Of a DNA stretch of 64,000 nucleotides, positions 17,429 through 27,659 are shown one piece after another. Numbering within the stretch: the first letter of the stretch is position 1; the number at the start of each line of letters is the position of its first letter. The translations under genes and the position numbers were made by a program. Source of the DNA: CALMKX01 sp036274895 (GTDB lineage Bacteria; Acidobacteriota; Thermoanaerobaculia; Multivoradales; SZUA-115); contig DASUEU010000058.1 of NCBI GenBank assembly GCA_036274895.1, forward strand, positions 62,001 to 126,000. The letters are read 5' to 3'. The notes beneath the pieces are model-generated. The model had not been told where the DNA came from. It saw only the letters and a list, made by a program, of their open reading frames with translations, and made no database searches.

Positions 17429-18361
17429 ATGAGCAGCAACCGCGTCGAATCGATCACCGAGAAAGCCCGCAACAAAGGCGGTCTCGGTTGCGCCATCGCC
17501 TTCGTGTTGCTGTTCGGGGTGGTCGGCCTGGTGATGACGGTGCTGGTGCTGAGCGCCGGACAGCTCGAGCCTGGAGCCTGGCCCGCCCTGCTGGTCCCCA
17601 TCGTCTTCACCATCGTGGGCTTTGGCGGCGCCTACCTGCTCTGGCGCTTCGGCCGCAAGGCCGCAACAACCGAGCCGGCGAGCTGGCAGCCCGCCGTGCC
17701 CGAGGCCGCCGGCCCTGCGCCGGCCCTCGGCCTCTTCCCCGGGGAGGGGCCGGTCGAGCTGCAGCCGAGCGCGGGCCCCTGGGGCAAGCTGCTCGGCATC
17801 ACCTTCGTGGCCCTGTTCTGGAACGGCATCACCGGCGTCTTCGTGGTGACGTGCGTGGGCGGCTGGCAGAGTGGCTCGGGCGACGGCTGTCTCACGATCT
17901 TCCTGATCCCCTTCGTGTTGGTCGGCCTCGCCCTGCTCGCCGGGGTGCCTTATCAGATCCTGGCGATGTTCAACCCGCGGCCGGTGATCAGCCTCAACCG
18001 CGCCCGTGTCGCGCTCGGGCAGAGCCTGGAGATCGGCTGGCGCTTCCGCGGCAACCCCGCGCGGATCCGCGAGCTGACGATCGAGATCGAGGGGAGGGAG
18101 GAGGCCACCTACCGCCAGGGCACGACGACCAAGACGGACCGCCAGGTCTTCGCCCGCCTGAGCGTGATCGTGGCCGCCGATCCGATGACGATCGAGCGGG
18201 GCTGGGCCTCCGTGACCATCCCCCTCGAGACCATGCACTCTTTCGAGGCGACCAGGAACAAGGTGGTGTGGACCCTCAAAGTGGCCGGGCGGATCGACAG
18301 CTGGCCGGACGTCGGCGAGGACTTCCCCCTGATCGTCCTGCCGCCGGAGGTGGGCCGATGA
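17429..18361 (+). CDS. Multi-pass membrane protein, first of a three-gene unit
   Basis: A 310-residue protein not assigned to a family. It has a TM pair near residues 20-42 and 52-70, a Pro/Ala-rich cytoplasmic linker (about 75-110), another TM pair (about 120-175), then a 130-residue soluble domain with beta strands (SLEIGWRFRG, LTIEIEGREEATYRQG). This C-terminal part looks like the arrestin-like fold of the next gene, which would make sense for a partner. The ATG at 17429 has GGGGA at good spacing; an ATG 12 nt earlier is possible. The stop overlaps the next start by 4 nt. Confidence 0.72.
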   Translation: MSSNRVESITEKARNKGGLGCAIAFVLLFGVVGLVMTVLVLSAGQLEPGAWPALLVPIVFTIVGFGGAYLLWRFGRKAATTEPASWQPAVPEAAGPAPALGLFPGEGPVELQPSAGPWGKLLGITFVALFWNGITGVFVVTCVGGWQSGSGDGCLTIFLIPFVLVGLALLAGVPYQILAMFNPRPVISLNRARVALGQSLEIGWRFRGNPARIRELTIEIEGREEATYRQGTTTKTDRQVFARLSVIVAADPMTIERGWASVTIPLETMHSFEATRNKVVWTLKVAGRIDSWPDVGEDFPLIVLPPEVGR

Positions 18362-18828
18362 GCTGGCTCGACATCACGACGGCCGACCGCCGGACGGTCT
18401 TCGCTCCCGGGGACCCGGTCACCGGCACGGTCGCCTGGTCCCTGGACGAGGCGCCGAGCGAGGTGGAGCTGCGCCTCTTCTGGTACACCTCGGGCAAGGG
18501 AGAGCAGGACGTCGTGGTGGTCGACACGGCCCGCTTCGACGCCCCGGGACACCAGGACCAGAGGGCCTTCTCCCTGCACCTACCCGACGGGCCCCTCTCC
18601 TTCTCCGGCACCCTCATCACCCTCGCCTGGGCTCTCGAGCTGGTGGTCTCCCCGGGCAGCCTGGCGACGCGCACGGAGCTGCTGGTCACGGTGATCGGCC
18701 GTGAGATCCGGCTGTCGGCCCTGGCCAGCAAGGAGGAGGAAGTGATCGAGAAGAAGGGCCCGGCGTGGCTGGGCCGGATCCTCCGCCAGAAGCGTGCCGA
18801 GCAGGGAGGGGCCGGCGACCGACCCTGA
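18358..18828 (+). CDS. Small arrestin-like beta-sandwich protein
   Basis: A 156-residue soluble protein. The N-terminal 115 residues have the layout of an arrestin/Spo0M-like beta-sandwich: DRRTVFAPGDPVTGTVAW is the typical first strands with the PGD turn, and LHLPDGPLSFSGTLITLAW gives the strand with the conserved Pro-xxx-Phe-xGxxI pattern. The C-terminal 35 residues are a charged helix. Such folds bind protein partners at membranes. It overlaps the membrane-protein gene by 4 nt and is followed 7 nt later by an ATPase-like gene, suggesting one complex. Assignment is by pattern only. Confidence 0.65.
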   Translation: MSWLDITTADRRTVFAPGDPVTGTVAWSLDEAPSEVELRLFWYTSGKGEQDVVVVDTARFDAPGHQDQRAFSLHLPDGPLSFSGTLITLAWALELVVSPGSLATRTELLVTVIGREIRLSALASKEEEVIEKKGPAWLGRILRQKRAEQGGAGDRP

Positions 18829-18835
18829 GGTCCCC

Positions 18836-19414
18836 ATGCGCCCGGCGGACAACCCCTTCCGCGCCCAGCGCCTGGCCGCCCTGCGCTACCGCTTCACCCA
18901 GGCCACCCCGAGCGAGCTGATCGAGCGCCTGGCCGGCCTGGACCACCGGGCCGCCCTGGTCGGCGCCCACGGCAGCGGCAAGTCGATGCTGATGGCCGCG
19001 CTGGGGTCAGCCCTGGCCGAGCAGGGTTTCGCGCTGCGCCAGGCCCGGCTGCACGTCGGCCCGGGCGAGCCGGCCCGCTTGGCCCCGGGATTTCTGGCCG
19101 AGCTGACTTCCCGGCACTTTCTGCTCGTGGACAGCGCCGGAGTGCTCGGCGGCTGGTCGCTTCGGAAGCTGCTTCGGGCCAGCCGGCGGGCCGGCGGGCT
19201 GCTGGTCACTCTCCACCAACCCGGCCCCCTGCCCACCCTCCTCGAATGCCACCCCGGCCCCGAGCTGCTCGCCGAGCTGATCGAGGAGCTGGCGGGAGCT
19301 GAGCTCGCTGCCCGGCTGCCGCCGGCGGAAGAGCTCTTCGCGCGGCATCGGGGCAACCTGCGGGAGGCCCTGCGGGGGCTGTATGACTGGTGTGGACGCG
19401 GAGGGGGCGGCTGA
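18836..19414 (+). CDS. Small P-loop NTPase
   Basis: A 192-residue protein with a Walker A motif GAHGSGKS (about residues 41-48), a Walker B-like FLLVDSAGV (about 98-106) and a following LLVTLHQPG strand. It resembles a minimal AAA/ABC-type ATPase but lacks an ABC signature. The ATG at 18836 removes an N-terminal extension that reads as the tail of the previous gene. It is third in the unit after the membrane protein and the arrestin-like protein; I infer a common process but cannot name it. Confidence 0.7.
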   Translation: MRPADNPFRAQRLAALRYRFTQATPSELIERLAGLDHRAALVGAHGSGKSMLMAALGSALAEQGFALRQARLHVGPGEPARLAPGFLAELTSRHFLLVDSAGVLGGWSLRKLLRASRRAGGLLVTLHQPGPLPTLLECHPGPELLAELIEELAGAELAARLPPAEELFARHRGNLREALRGLYDWCGRGGGG

Positions 19415-19475
19415 CCGCGGCAGCCGCCGTGCTACGCTGCGCCGCAGCTCTTCTTCCTCTGCTCAAGGAGCCCGC

Positions 19476-20789
<1,314 letters not shown>

Positions 20790-20800
20790 CAGGCAGCAGC

Positions 20801-20820
20801 CGGGGAGTTCACTCCCCGGC
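20801..20820. repeat. Perfect inverted repeat between convergent genes
   Basis: A 9-bp perfect inverted repeat with a 2-nt centre lies 12 nt after the amidohydrolase stop and covers the last codons of addA. There is no T-run on either strand, so a terminator role is only possible, not shown. Confidence 0.35.
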
Positions 20821-23800
20821 GGTGCCTCCCGGCACCTCGACAATCCGTCCCGCAGCGAGGAACCACAGCTCCAGGCGGGGTGGGGCGGGCAGGTCGAGGG
20901 CCTCGGCCAGGGCCCAGCCGTAAAGGGCGAGCTGGGGAGCGTAGATGGCGGCCCGGGCCTCGACCTCCTCGCCCACAACCTCGTCGGTCTTCCAGTCGGC
21001 CACCACCAGCGCTCCCGTCCCGGCGTCCCGGTAAACCAGGTCGATCGCCCCCGCGAGGAAGGCCACCGGCCCGGTCTCTCCCCCGGGCAGCGCCACCGGC
21101 AGCTCCCGCGCCACCACCGCGCCGAACAGGGCCTGGAAGCGCCCGGCCAGGGGGCCGGAGAGCAGCCCTTCCAGGAGCTGACCGGCTCGTTCGAGGACGG
21201 CCGAGCGGTCGCCCTCCTGCACGTCGAGGAGCCGCCCCGGCAGGTCCAGCCGGCAGCGTTCGGCCGCACCGGCCGGATCGGCTTCGAAGTCGAAGTGCTC
21301 GAGGGCGCCGTGCACGGCCCGGCCCACGGCCAGGGCCACGGTCCGCTCGGTCAAGCCGCCGCGCGGGCGAGGTCCCTCGGCATCGAAGGCCTCCTCGAGC
21401 AGCCGGTGCGCCTCGGCGGAGACCGGCCCCCGCCACGGCCGGGTCTGGCGCTCGGCAGCCCGGCGCTGACGCTCGGTCAAGGCGGCCACCGAGCGCTCGA
21501 TCTCGGCCCCGACCGGGAAGGCCGCCTGGTCAGCCGGCGGCGCTGCCGCGGGCAGCAGCGATGGCAGGAAGCGCCAGCCGACCTCCCGGGGCACGGCCTC
21601 GACGAGCTCCGCCCCGGCTTCGAAAGGCCCGGCCAGATCGGGGGCCGGCGGCTCGCGGCGGGCCAGCAGCTCGGCGAAGGAGCCGGCGCGACCGGCAGCG
21701 GCGGCCGGCCGGCCGGCGATCACCAGCCGGTCCTTGGCGCGGGTGGCGGCCACGTAGAGCAGGCGCACCCGCTCCGCCTCTTCGATCGCCCGGCCTCTCT
21801 CCTCCACCTCGTGCCACCCCGGCGAGGGCAGGCCGAAGAGCTCCACCTCCCAGCGGCCGGCGAGGCGTTTCGCCTGGGCCGGGACGCGGTCCGAGCGGGC
21901 GGGCTTCTCCTTGTGGGTCTGGAGCAGGTAGACCCAGCGGAAGTCGAGGCCCTTGGCCTTGTGGATGGTCAGGATCTCCACCGCCCCATCGCCGGCCGAG
22001 GCCGGGCGGCCGCCGGTCTCCTCCCGCGCCTCGGCCACGGCGCGGCGCAGGAAGCGCAGGGCCTCCTCGACGTCGCCGCCGGCGTCGAGGGTCTCGGCCA
22101 GGCGCTCGAAGAAGCGGGCCAGGTTCGCCGCCCGGAAGGAACCGAGGTAGCGGGCGGCCTCGCTGCCCTCGATCAGGGTCCAGGCGCGCAGGTTCTCGAC
22201 GAAGGTCGCCGCCGGATCGTGGGCGAAGGAGTGCCGCAGCCGGGCCAGGACGGCCACCAAGGAGGCCAGGGCCTCTTCCCAGCCGGCCAGCTCGGCGAGG
22301 CCGGGCACCTCCGCCGCCACCGGCACCAGCTCCGCCGCCACCTCGGCGCCGATCCGGCGGGTACGGCCCAGGGCCGCCTCGTCCGGGCCCAGGAGATCCG
22401 TCACCAGGCCGGGAAAGCCCCGCTGCCAGAGCCCCGGCAGGGCGGCATCCGGGACCCCCACCCAGCTCGAGCGCAGGGTGGTCACCAGGGCCAGGTGGTC
22501 GGCCGGGTCGAGCACCGTGCGCACCAGGGCGGCGGCATCCACCACCTCGCGACGGCGGAAGTAGCTCTTGTCCCGGGCCACCCGGTAGGGCACTCCGGCC
22601 TCTTCGAGCGCCGCCAGCACCAGGTCGAGGTCTCCCGTGGAGCGCAGCAGGATCGCCGCCTCCTCCAGGGGGAAACCCTCGGCGCGGGCACGGCCCAGCT
22701 CACGGGCCACGGCCCGGGCCTCGAGCTCGCTCGCGGCCCGCGAGGGGGTCTTCGGTCCACCCTTGCCGCCTTCGCCCTCGCGCCGCCAGGACACCCAGTG
22801 CTCGACCGGGGTCATCCCCGCCGGCAGCCCCTCCCCGGCCGAGCGCTGCGCGACCAGAGGCTGGAAGGGGGGCTGGAGGCCCGGCCGGGCGACCATCACG
22901 GGCGCCATCAACCGCTCGACCTCGGCGAGCAGGGCAGGCACCGAGCGGAAGGAGACCGACAGCCGCTCGAGCCGCCCGCCGGCCGCCAGCACTTCGGCCA
23001 CGAAGCCCTCGTAGGCCGCGAGGTCGGCATTGCGCCAGCCGTAGATCGACTGCTTGGGGTCGCCGACCAGGAAGAGCACCGGCCGCTCCTCCACCGGACC
23101 CGCGAGGACGAGGGAGCGCAGCAGGTCGCATTGGGTGGCGTCGGTGTCCTGGAACTCGTCGACCAGCAACTGGGCGATCCGCCGCCGCTCCCGGGCGGCC
23201 AGGGGCGGGTGGCGGGCGAGCAGGTCCCGGGCCCCGGTCAGCAGCTCCTCGTAGACCAGGATGCCCCGCTCGGTGCGCCGCCTCTCGACCTCGGCGAGCA
23301 GGGGGCGGAGCACGGCGCGCGCTGCCTCGAAGAGGCGGGGAGAGAGGCGGAGCAGGCGGCGACCTCGTGAGGAGAGCTCCCCGGCCGCCTCGACCATCGC
23401 ACCCCGGGCCTCCCCCAGGGCCTTCTCCTCGGTTGTGCCTACGACCCCTTTCCCCCAATCGGCGAGGCGCCGCCCGTCCTCCTCGTCGAGGAGGCCCGCG
23501 ATGTCCGCGATCAAGCCCTCCAGGCCGTCGAGGTCTCGGGGCGGCCAGCCGGCCGCTCGATCCAGGGCCGCGATGGCCTCGACCGCACAGCGCGTCGAGT
23601 GGGTGCGGGTGGAGCGAGGCGGCACGGTGGCGAGGGCGGACCCCGCGGCGGCCACGAAGCGGCGAGCGGCTTCGACCAGGCCCTCGGCCCAGGCCTGGAT
23701 CTCCCTCGCTGCGAAAGCGGGCCGCGACAGCTCGGCCGAGGGCAGGCCGCACGCGGCCAGCTCGGCGAGGGCCCCGGCCAGGTCCGCCGGCCCGAGTCCG

Positions 23801-24411
23801 GCAGCGGCCAGAGCGCGGGCGGGCTCACCCTGGCGGTAGACGGTGGCGAGAGCGTCCTCCAGCACCTCGCGCACGACGGCCTCGGTCAAATCCTTCTCGG
23901 CATCCACCTGGAAGGCCGGATGGAGCCCGGCCTCGAGCGGGTAGGTGCGCAGGAGCCGGGCGCAGAAGGCGTGGATGGTCGAGACGCTCAGCCGGTCGAG
24001 GTGGGCGAGCAAGGCCCGGGCCCGCGACTCCCCCTCGGCGGCCTCGAGCCCGAGCAGCTCCGCCTCGAAGCCCCGCACCTCCTCGCCCGCGCCGAGCTTG
24101 GCCAGGGCTGCGGCCACCCGCTCGGCCATCTCGGCGGCGGCGGCCTCGGTGAAGGTGATCGCCGTCACCCCGTCGAGCACCTTCCCCGCCACCCGGTCGT
24201 CGGTCGGGTCCCCGGTCTCGGCCAGGGCCGCGGCGGCCCCCTCCCAGCCCGGCCCCAGGCACCAGGCCAGGATGCGGGCCACCAGGGTGGCCGTCTTGCC
24301 CGTGCCGGCCCCGGCCTCGAGCACCAGGGGCCGCGACAGCTCCCTCTGCGCCGTGCGGCGCGCCGCGCGGTCGGCTTCGGCGAGGAAGAGCGCTCCCGGG
24401 GCCACGCTCAT
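20809..24411 (-). CDS. addA: AddA-type helicase-nuclease (RecBCD/AddAB family)
   Basis: A 1200-residue UvrD-like helicase fused to a RecB nuclease, acting with AddB to process double-strand DNA breaks for recombination. Helicase motifs in order: I EAGAGTGKTATL (near 33), Ia ITFTEAAAAEMAERV, II VDEFQDTDATQCD (near 417), III LVGDPKQSIYGWRNADL, IV LSVSFRSVPAL, V EILTIHKAKGLDF and VI LYVAATRAKDRL. The nuclease motif AIDLVYRD...VVADWKTDE with YAPQLALYGWAL is near the C-terminus. I set the start at the ATG of MSVAPGALF, which overlaps the addB stop by 4 nt; the frame stays open upstream but as an addB shadow. Confidence 0.92.
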   Translation of the reverse strand: MSVAPGALFLAEADRAARRTAQRELSRPLVLEAGAGTGKTATLVARILAWCLGPGWEGAAAALAETGDPTDDRVAGKVLDGVTAITFTEAAAAEMAERVAAALAKLGAGEEVRGFEAELLGLEAAEGESRARALLAHLDRLSVSTIHAFCARLLRTYPLEAGLHPAFQVDAEKDLTEAVVREVLEDALATVYRQGEPARALAAAGLGPADLAGALAELAACGLPSAELSRPAFAAREIQAWAEGLVEAARRFVAAAGSALATVPPRSTRTHSTRCAVEAIAALDRAAGWPPRDLDGLEGLIADIAGLLDEEDGRRLADWGKGVVGTTEEKALGEARGAMVEAAGELSSRGRRLLRLSPRLFEAARAVLRPLLAEVERRRTERGILVYEELLTGARDLLARHPPLAARERRRIAQLLVDEFQDTDATQCDLLRSLVLAGPVEERPVLFLVGDPKQSIYGWRNADLAAYEGFVAEVLAAGGRLERLSVSFRSVPALLAEVERLMAPVMVARPGLQPPFQPLVAQRSAGEGLPAGMTPVEHWVSWRREGEGGKGGPKTPSRAASELEARAVARELGRARAEGFPLEEAAILLRSTGDLDLVLAALEEAGVPYRVARDKSYFRRREVVDAAALVRTVLDPADHLALVTTLRSSWVGVPDAALPGLWQRGFPGLVTDLLGPDEAALGRTRRIGAEVAAELVPVAAEVPGLAELAGWEEALASLVAVLARLRHSFAHDPAATFVENLRAWTLIEGSEAARYLGSFRAANLARFFERLAETLDAGGDVEEALRFLRRAVAEAREETGGRPASAGDGAVEILTIHKAKGLDFRWVYLLQTHKEKPARSDRVPAQAKRLAGRWEVELFGLPSPGWHEVEERGRAIEEAERVRLLYVAATRAKDRLVIAGRPAAAAGRAGSFAELLARREPPAPDLAGPFEAGAELVEAVPREVGWRFLPSLLPAAAPPADQAAFPVGAEIERSVAALTERQRRAAERQTRPWRGPVSAEAHRLLEEAFDAEGPRPRGGLTERTVALAVGRAVHGALEHFDFEADPAGAAERCRLDLPGRLLDVQEGDRSAVLERAGQLLEGLLSGPLAGRFQALFGAVVARELPVALPGGETGPVAFLAGAIDLVYRDAGTGALVVADWKTDEVVGEEVEARAAIYAPQLALYGWALAEALDLPAPPRLELWFLAAGRIVEVPGGTAGE

Positions 24412-27400
24412 TCGCCCCCTCCTTCCTCGACACGGCCGAGCCAGAACAGGGCGCGGGCCGCGGCCGGCCCGGGGCCCTCGGTCTCCCCCGCCGCCTCGGC
24501 CCAGCGGGTGAAGCGCCGGCGGGCGCCAGAGTCCTCCTGGAGGCAGGCCTCCTTGACCGTGCAGGAGCGGCACCGGGGCCCCTGCTTCTCTAGGGCCGGG
24601 TCGAGCAGGCGGGGTACCCGGCTGCCCCGGGCCAGGGCCGCCACCACGGTGCCAGCCGACTTGGTGAAGGCGGGCCGGAGGGCCTCGAGCTCGTCCGGCT
24701 GGAGGCGCAGCAGGCGCTCTTCCGGCTGCCAATTCAGCTCCGGCCGGCCGAGGAAGAGATAGCCCCCACCGGGGCCATCGGACAGGGCCGAGGCGTAGGC
24801 CACGCCCTGGAGCCAGCGCCCTTGCGCCACCAGGACGGGCAGGCGTTTGCGGCTGTTGGCGGAGGCGGGTGGGTCGCTCCCCCGCTCGTCGAGGAACGGT
24901 CGACCCGCCTTGAGATCGAGCAAGGTCGGCTCCCCGGCCAGGGGCAGCAGCAGATCGGCGCGGAAGCCCACCCGCAGGCCCTCGGCGCCGGTCATGGCCT
25001 CCCCCCGCAGCTCCGCGCCCATCACAGCGGGCTGGGGCCCGAGGCCCTCGCGCAGCACGTTCCAGAACACCGCGGCCCGCTCGGCCAGGGCCGGTGTGAG
25101 CAGGGGCACCCCGTCCTCCCGGGCCACCCGCTCTGCCTCCCGCTCCAGCTCGGCGGCGATCTCGCCGGCCGGCGGCAGGGGCACGCTCACCGGCGATCGG
25201 ACCAGGGCCTCGGCGAGCTCGACCTCCACGGCCCCTCCCGCCCGCGCCACCAGCCGGGCCAGCAGAGCGTGCACCACCATGCCCACCAGGCGCGGCGACA
25301 GCTCGGGCAGGCCGGAGCGCGGATCCGGCAAGGCGCCCAGGCGCAGCTCGCGGCCGAGGAAGCTCTGCCAGGGGCAGGCGGCGACGGCCTCGATGGCGGT
25401 GACGGGAAGCACCTCCGGCAGGCTCCCCCTGCCGAGCAGCCCGAACCAGGGCCCCAACCGCCGAGCCCGTTCCCGGCCCTCGGGGCTGCCGAGGTCGGGG
25501 TCGAGCTCGTCGAGCACCGCCCGCCGCAGCCGCGGCGGCTCCCGCCGGCCGGCGAGGGCGAGAGCGGGAGGCAGGGCCGAGTCCCAGGCCCGGCGGTCGC
25601 CGGCCAGGCCGGCGCCGATCAACCACTCGAGGGCCGGCCAATCGCCGTCGCCCGAGGGATGCCGAAGGGTGCCAGCCGAGTTGGGTACGGCCCCCGACCA
25701 GCGCAGGCGATCGACGAACGGCGAGGCGGGCAACGGCTGGCCGGCCTCGTCCGCGACCGCCCAGGAGACCTCGACGGCCGGCGCCGAGCCGAGCAATTGG
25801 CCGAAGAGGTAGCTCTCTTCCTCCACCCCCAGCCCCTTGACCGGCAGGTCGGGCAGCAGCAGGGTGAGGGCCCGGCGCAGGTCGTCCGGCAGGAAGGGAT
25901 CCTCCCGCACGGATCTGGGGAATGAACCGGCCTGCGCCCCGAGCAGGAAGAGGTGTTCGAACACCCGCCCCCTCGCCTCGGTCACCGAGAGCAGCTGGAC
26001 CCCGCTCCCGGCCCCTCCCAGGGACGGAGCATCCAGGCGCTCCTCGGCCCGCTCGGCGAGCAGGAAGAGCTCCTCGGGGGCCAACGGCAGCTCACCCGGC
26101 AGCTCGGCCTCCAGGACCGCCAGCACCTGCCACGGTCGAGCCGGCGGGGACTCGGGGAGCCAGCCGAGGGCCTCCACGAGGAAGGTCCGGGCGTGGCGGA
26201 GGTGGGCCGACAGGGGGCGGGGCCCCCCCTCCCGTCCCGGCCAGCCGTCCAGGGCCGTCGCCGCCCGCTTCGCTCGCGCCAGCGCCGCGCGAAGCTCCGG
26301 CCCGGGCAGCCCCCGGCGCTGGCGCCCCGACCCTGCACCCTCCTCGTCCTCTCCTTCCTCGATGCTCGCCGCGATCGGCAGGGGCACTTGACCTGCGACC
26401 AGCACCGAGCCGGGATCCAGCCTCGAGAGGTCGGCCAGGCGCGAGGCCCCGAGGATGCGCAGGGCCAGGCGCAGCTCGGTGCTGCGGCCCTCCCCGGCCG
26501 CCTCCAGCCAGCGGTCGACGGGCGTCGCGGTGCCGGAGCGCAGCAGCTCGAGGAAGGCCGCCATGCGACGCTCCGGCCCGCCCGGCGAGGCGGCAGTGCC
26601 GGGAGCCGAGAACGGCACGCCGAGCCGGCCAAACGCCTCCGCCAAGGCCAATCGGTGCGAACCGACGTCCCGAGCCACCAGGGCGATGCGCTCGGGGACG
26701 GCGCCGGCATCGAGCAAGGCCCGGGCCGCCACCACGGCCCGGCGGGCCTCCGCTCCGGGCGTGGCGCAGGGGTGGAGCGACACGGCCGCGGCCTCCCCGT
26801 CCGGCTCGAGGGCGAGCTCGCTGGCCGGGCGGCCGGTGAGGCGCAGGGCCAGCCGGTCGGCGAAGGCGAGGCCGCCGGCTCGGGGGCCGGGCAAGTCGAG
26901 TAAGACCTCGGCCCGGCGGGCCACGACCAAGGTCTCGAGCAGGTCGAGAGCGAGGCCGGTGGCGTCCGCCCAGCCGTGGAGGAGAATGGCGCGGGCCGGC
27001 AGCAGCTCCGGGCGTGAGCGCAGCAGGGAAGCTGCGCGGGCGTAAGCCTCGCCGGTGCGGCCGAGCCCCAGGGCCGCGAGCTCCTCGCCGGTGTCGGCGG
27101 CCACTCGCAGCAGGGCGCGAGCCCGCTCGAGAGTGGGCTGCGGAAACGCCCCGGAGAGGGCCGCCACCCGCTCCAGGCAGGCTTCGAGATGGGCGCGTTC
27201 GAAGCCGGCGTCGAGCAGGTCCCGCACCGTGCCGGCGAGGGCGCCGTAGCCGTCGGCGAAGCCCCCGAGGGCCGCGGCCAGGGCTCGCTCGGCGCGGGCG
27301 CGGCGGCGCACCAGCACTTCGAAGACCAGGCCTCCCGTGGGCATCGGCTCCCCGGCCTCGAGCAGGGCACGACGGGCGAGGGCCCACAGGGTCTCGATCG

Positions 27401-27644
27401 CCACCCCGGCGAAGGCCCGGCCGCGGCGGGAGAGCCACGCCGCCCCGAGGTGCCCGGCGAGGCTGGTGGAAGGCACCACCACCAGCACCGCCCGGCCCAG
27501 CTCGGCGGGATTGGACTTCGCTTCGGCAGCGAGCTCGTCCAGGCGCTCGAGCAGGCGGGCCTCCACCTGGCGGGGACCTCGACCCACCGTCCACGCCGCT
27601 GCCCGCGGGCCTCTCGAGGTCGCGTCGTCGCTGTCCACTGTCAT
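24408..27644 (-). CDS. addB: AddB-type subunit with Fe-S PD-(D/E)XK nuclease
   Basis: A 1078-residue partner of AddA. The N-terminal part is a degenerate helicase-like region (VLVVVPSTSLAGHLGAAWL near residue 50). The C-terminal nuclease has VGFRADLLLP...TLLDLKAG (near 900-912), matching PD-(D/E)XK. Cysteines for a 4Fe-4S cluster are seen as CPWQSFLGREL (near 755) and the triplet CRSCTVKEAC (near 1025), the AddB arrangement. Two copies of a 17-nt dispersed repeat lie inside the gene. The start is only 15 nt from the divergent MFS gene start. Confidence 0.88.
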   Translation of the reverse strand: MTVDSDDATSRGPRAAAWTVGRGPRQVEARLLERLDELAAEAKSNPAELGRAVLVVVPSTSLAGHLGAAWLSRRGRAFAGVAIETLWALARRALLEAGEPMPTGGLVFEVLVRRRARAERALAAALGGFADGYGALAGTVRDLLDAGFERAHLEACLERVAALSGAFPQPTLERARALLRVAADTGEELAALGLGRTGEAYARAASLLRSRPELLPARAILLHGWADATGLALDLLETLVVARRAEVLLDLPGPRAGGLAFADRLALRLTGRPASELALEPDGEAAAVSLHPCATPGAEARRAVVAARALLDAGAVPERIALVARDVGSHRLALAEAFGRLGVPFSAPGTAASPGGPERRMAAFLELLRSGTATPVDRWLEAAGEGRSTELRLALRILGASRLADLSRLDPGSVLVAGQVPLPIAASIEEGEDEEGAGSGRQRRGLPGPELRAALARAKRAATALDGWPGREGGPRPLSAHLRHARTFLVEALGWLPESPPARPWQVLAVLEAELPGELPLAPEELFLLAERAEERLDAPSLGGAGSGVQLLSVTEARGRVFEHLFLLGAQAGSFPRSVREDPFLPDDLRRALTLLLPDLPVKGLGVEEESYLFGQLLGSAPAVEVSWAVADEAGQPLPASPFVDRLRWSGAVPNSAGTLRHPSGDGDWPALEWLIGAGLAGDRRAWDSALPPALALAGRREPPRLRRAVLDELDPDLGSPEGRERARRLGPWFGLLGRGSLPEVLPVTAIEAVAACPWQSFLGRELRLGALPDPRSGLPELSPRLVGMVVHALLARLVARAGGAVEVELAEALVRSPVSVPLPPAGEIAAELEREAERVAREDGVPLLTPALAERAAVFWNVLREGLGPQPAVMGAELRGEAMTGAEGLRVGFRADLLLPLAGEPTLLDLKAGRPFLDERGSDPPASANSRKRLPVLVAQGRWLQGVAYASALSDGPGGGYLFLGRPELNWQPEERLLRLQPDELEALRPAFTKSAGTVVAALARGSRVPRLLDPALEKQGPRCRSCTVKEACLQEDSGARRRFTRWAEAAGETEGPGPAAARALFWLGRVEEGGGE
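24648..24664 (+). repeat. Dispersed 17-nt repeat, copy 1 (inside addB)
   Basis: Plus-strand sequence GGTGCCAGCCGACTTGG. On the addB strand it encodes TKSAGT. Shares the 12-nt core GGTGCCAGCCGA with three other places in the window. Confidence 0.5.
25668..25684 (+). repeat. Dispersed 17-nt repeat, copy 2 (inside addB)
   Basis: Plus-strand sequence GGTGCCAGCCGAGTTGG, one base different from copy 1, encoding PNSAGT on the addB strand. It continues GTACGG, and copy 3 continues with the same GTACGG after its final GG. Confidence 0.5.
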
Positions 27645-27647
27645 ACT
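27642..27647 (+). promoter_or_regulatory. Putative -10 hexamer for a leaderless MFS transcript
   Basis: CATACT lies 12 nt before the ATG of the MFS gene, so transcription would start very near the start codon. It overlaps the addB start codon. No good -35 is seen. Confidence 0.35.
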
Positions 27648-27659
27648 CTGCGCCCGCCG

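Noticed and set aside
20880..24152. Plus-strand frame of 1090 codons opposite addA
   Set aside because: Arg/Pro/Gly-rich shadow of a high-GC gene; no domain, and addA motifs are intact on the other strand.
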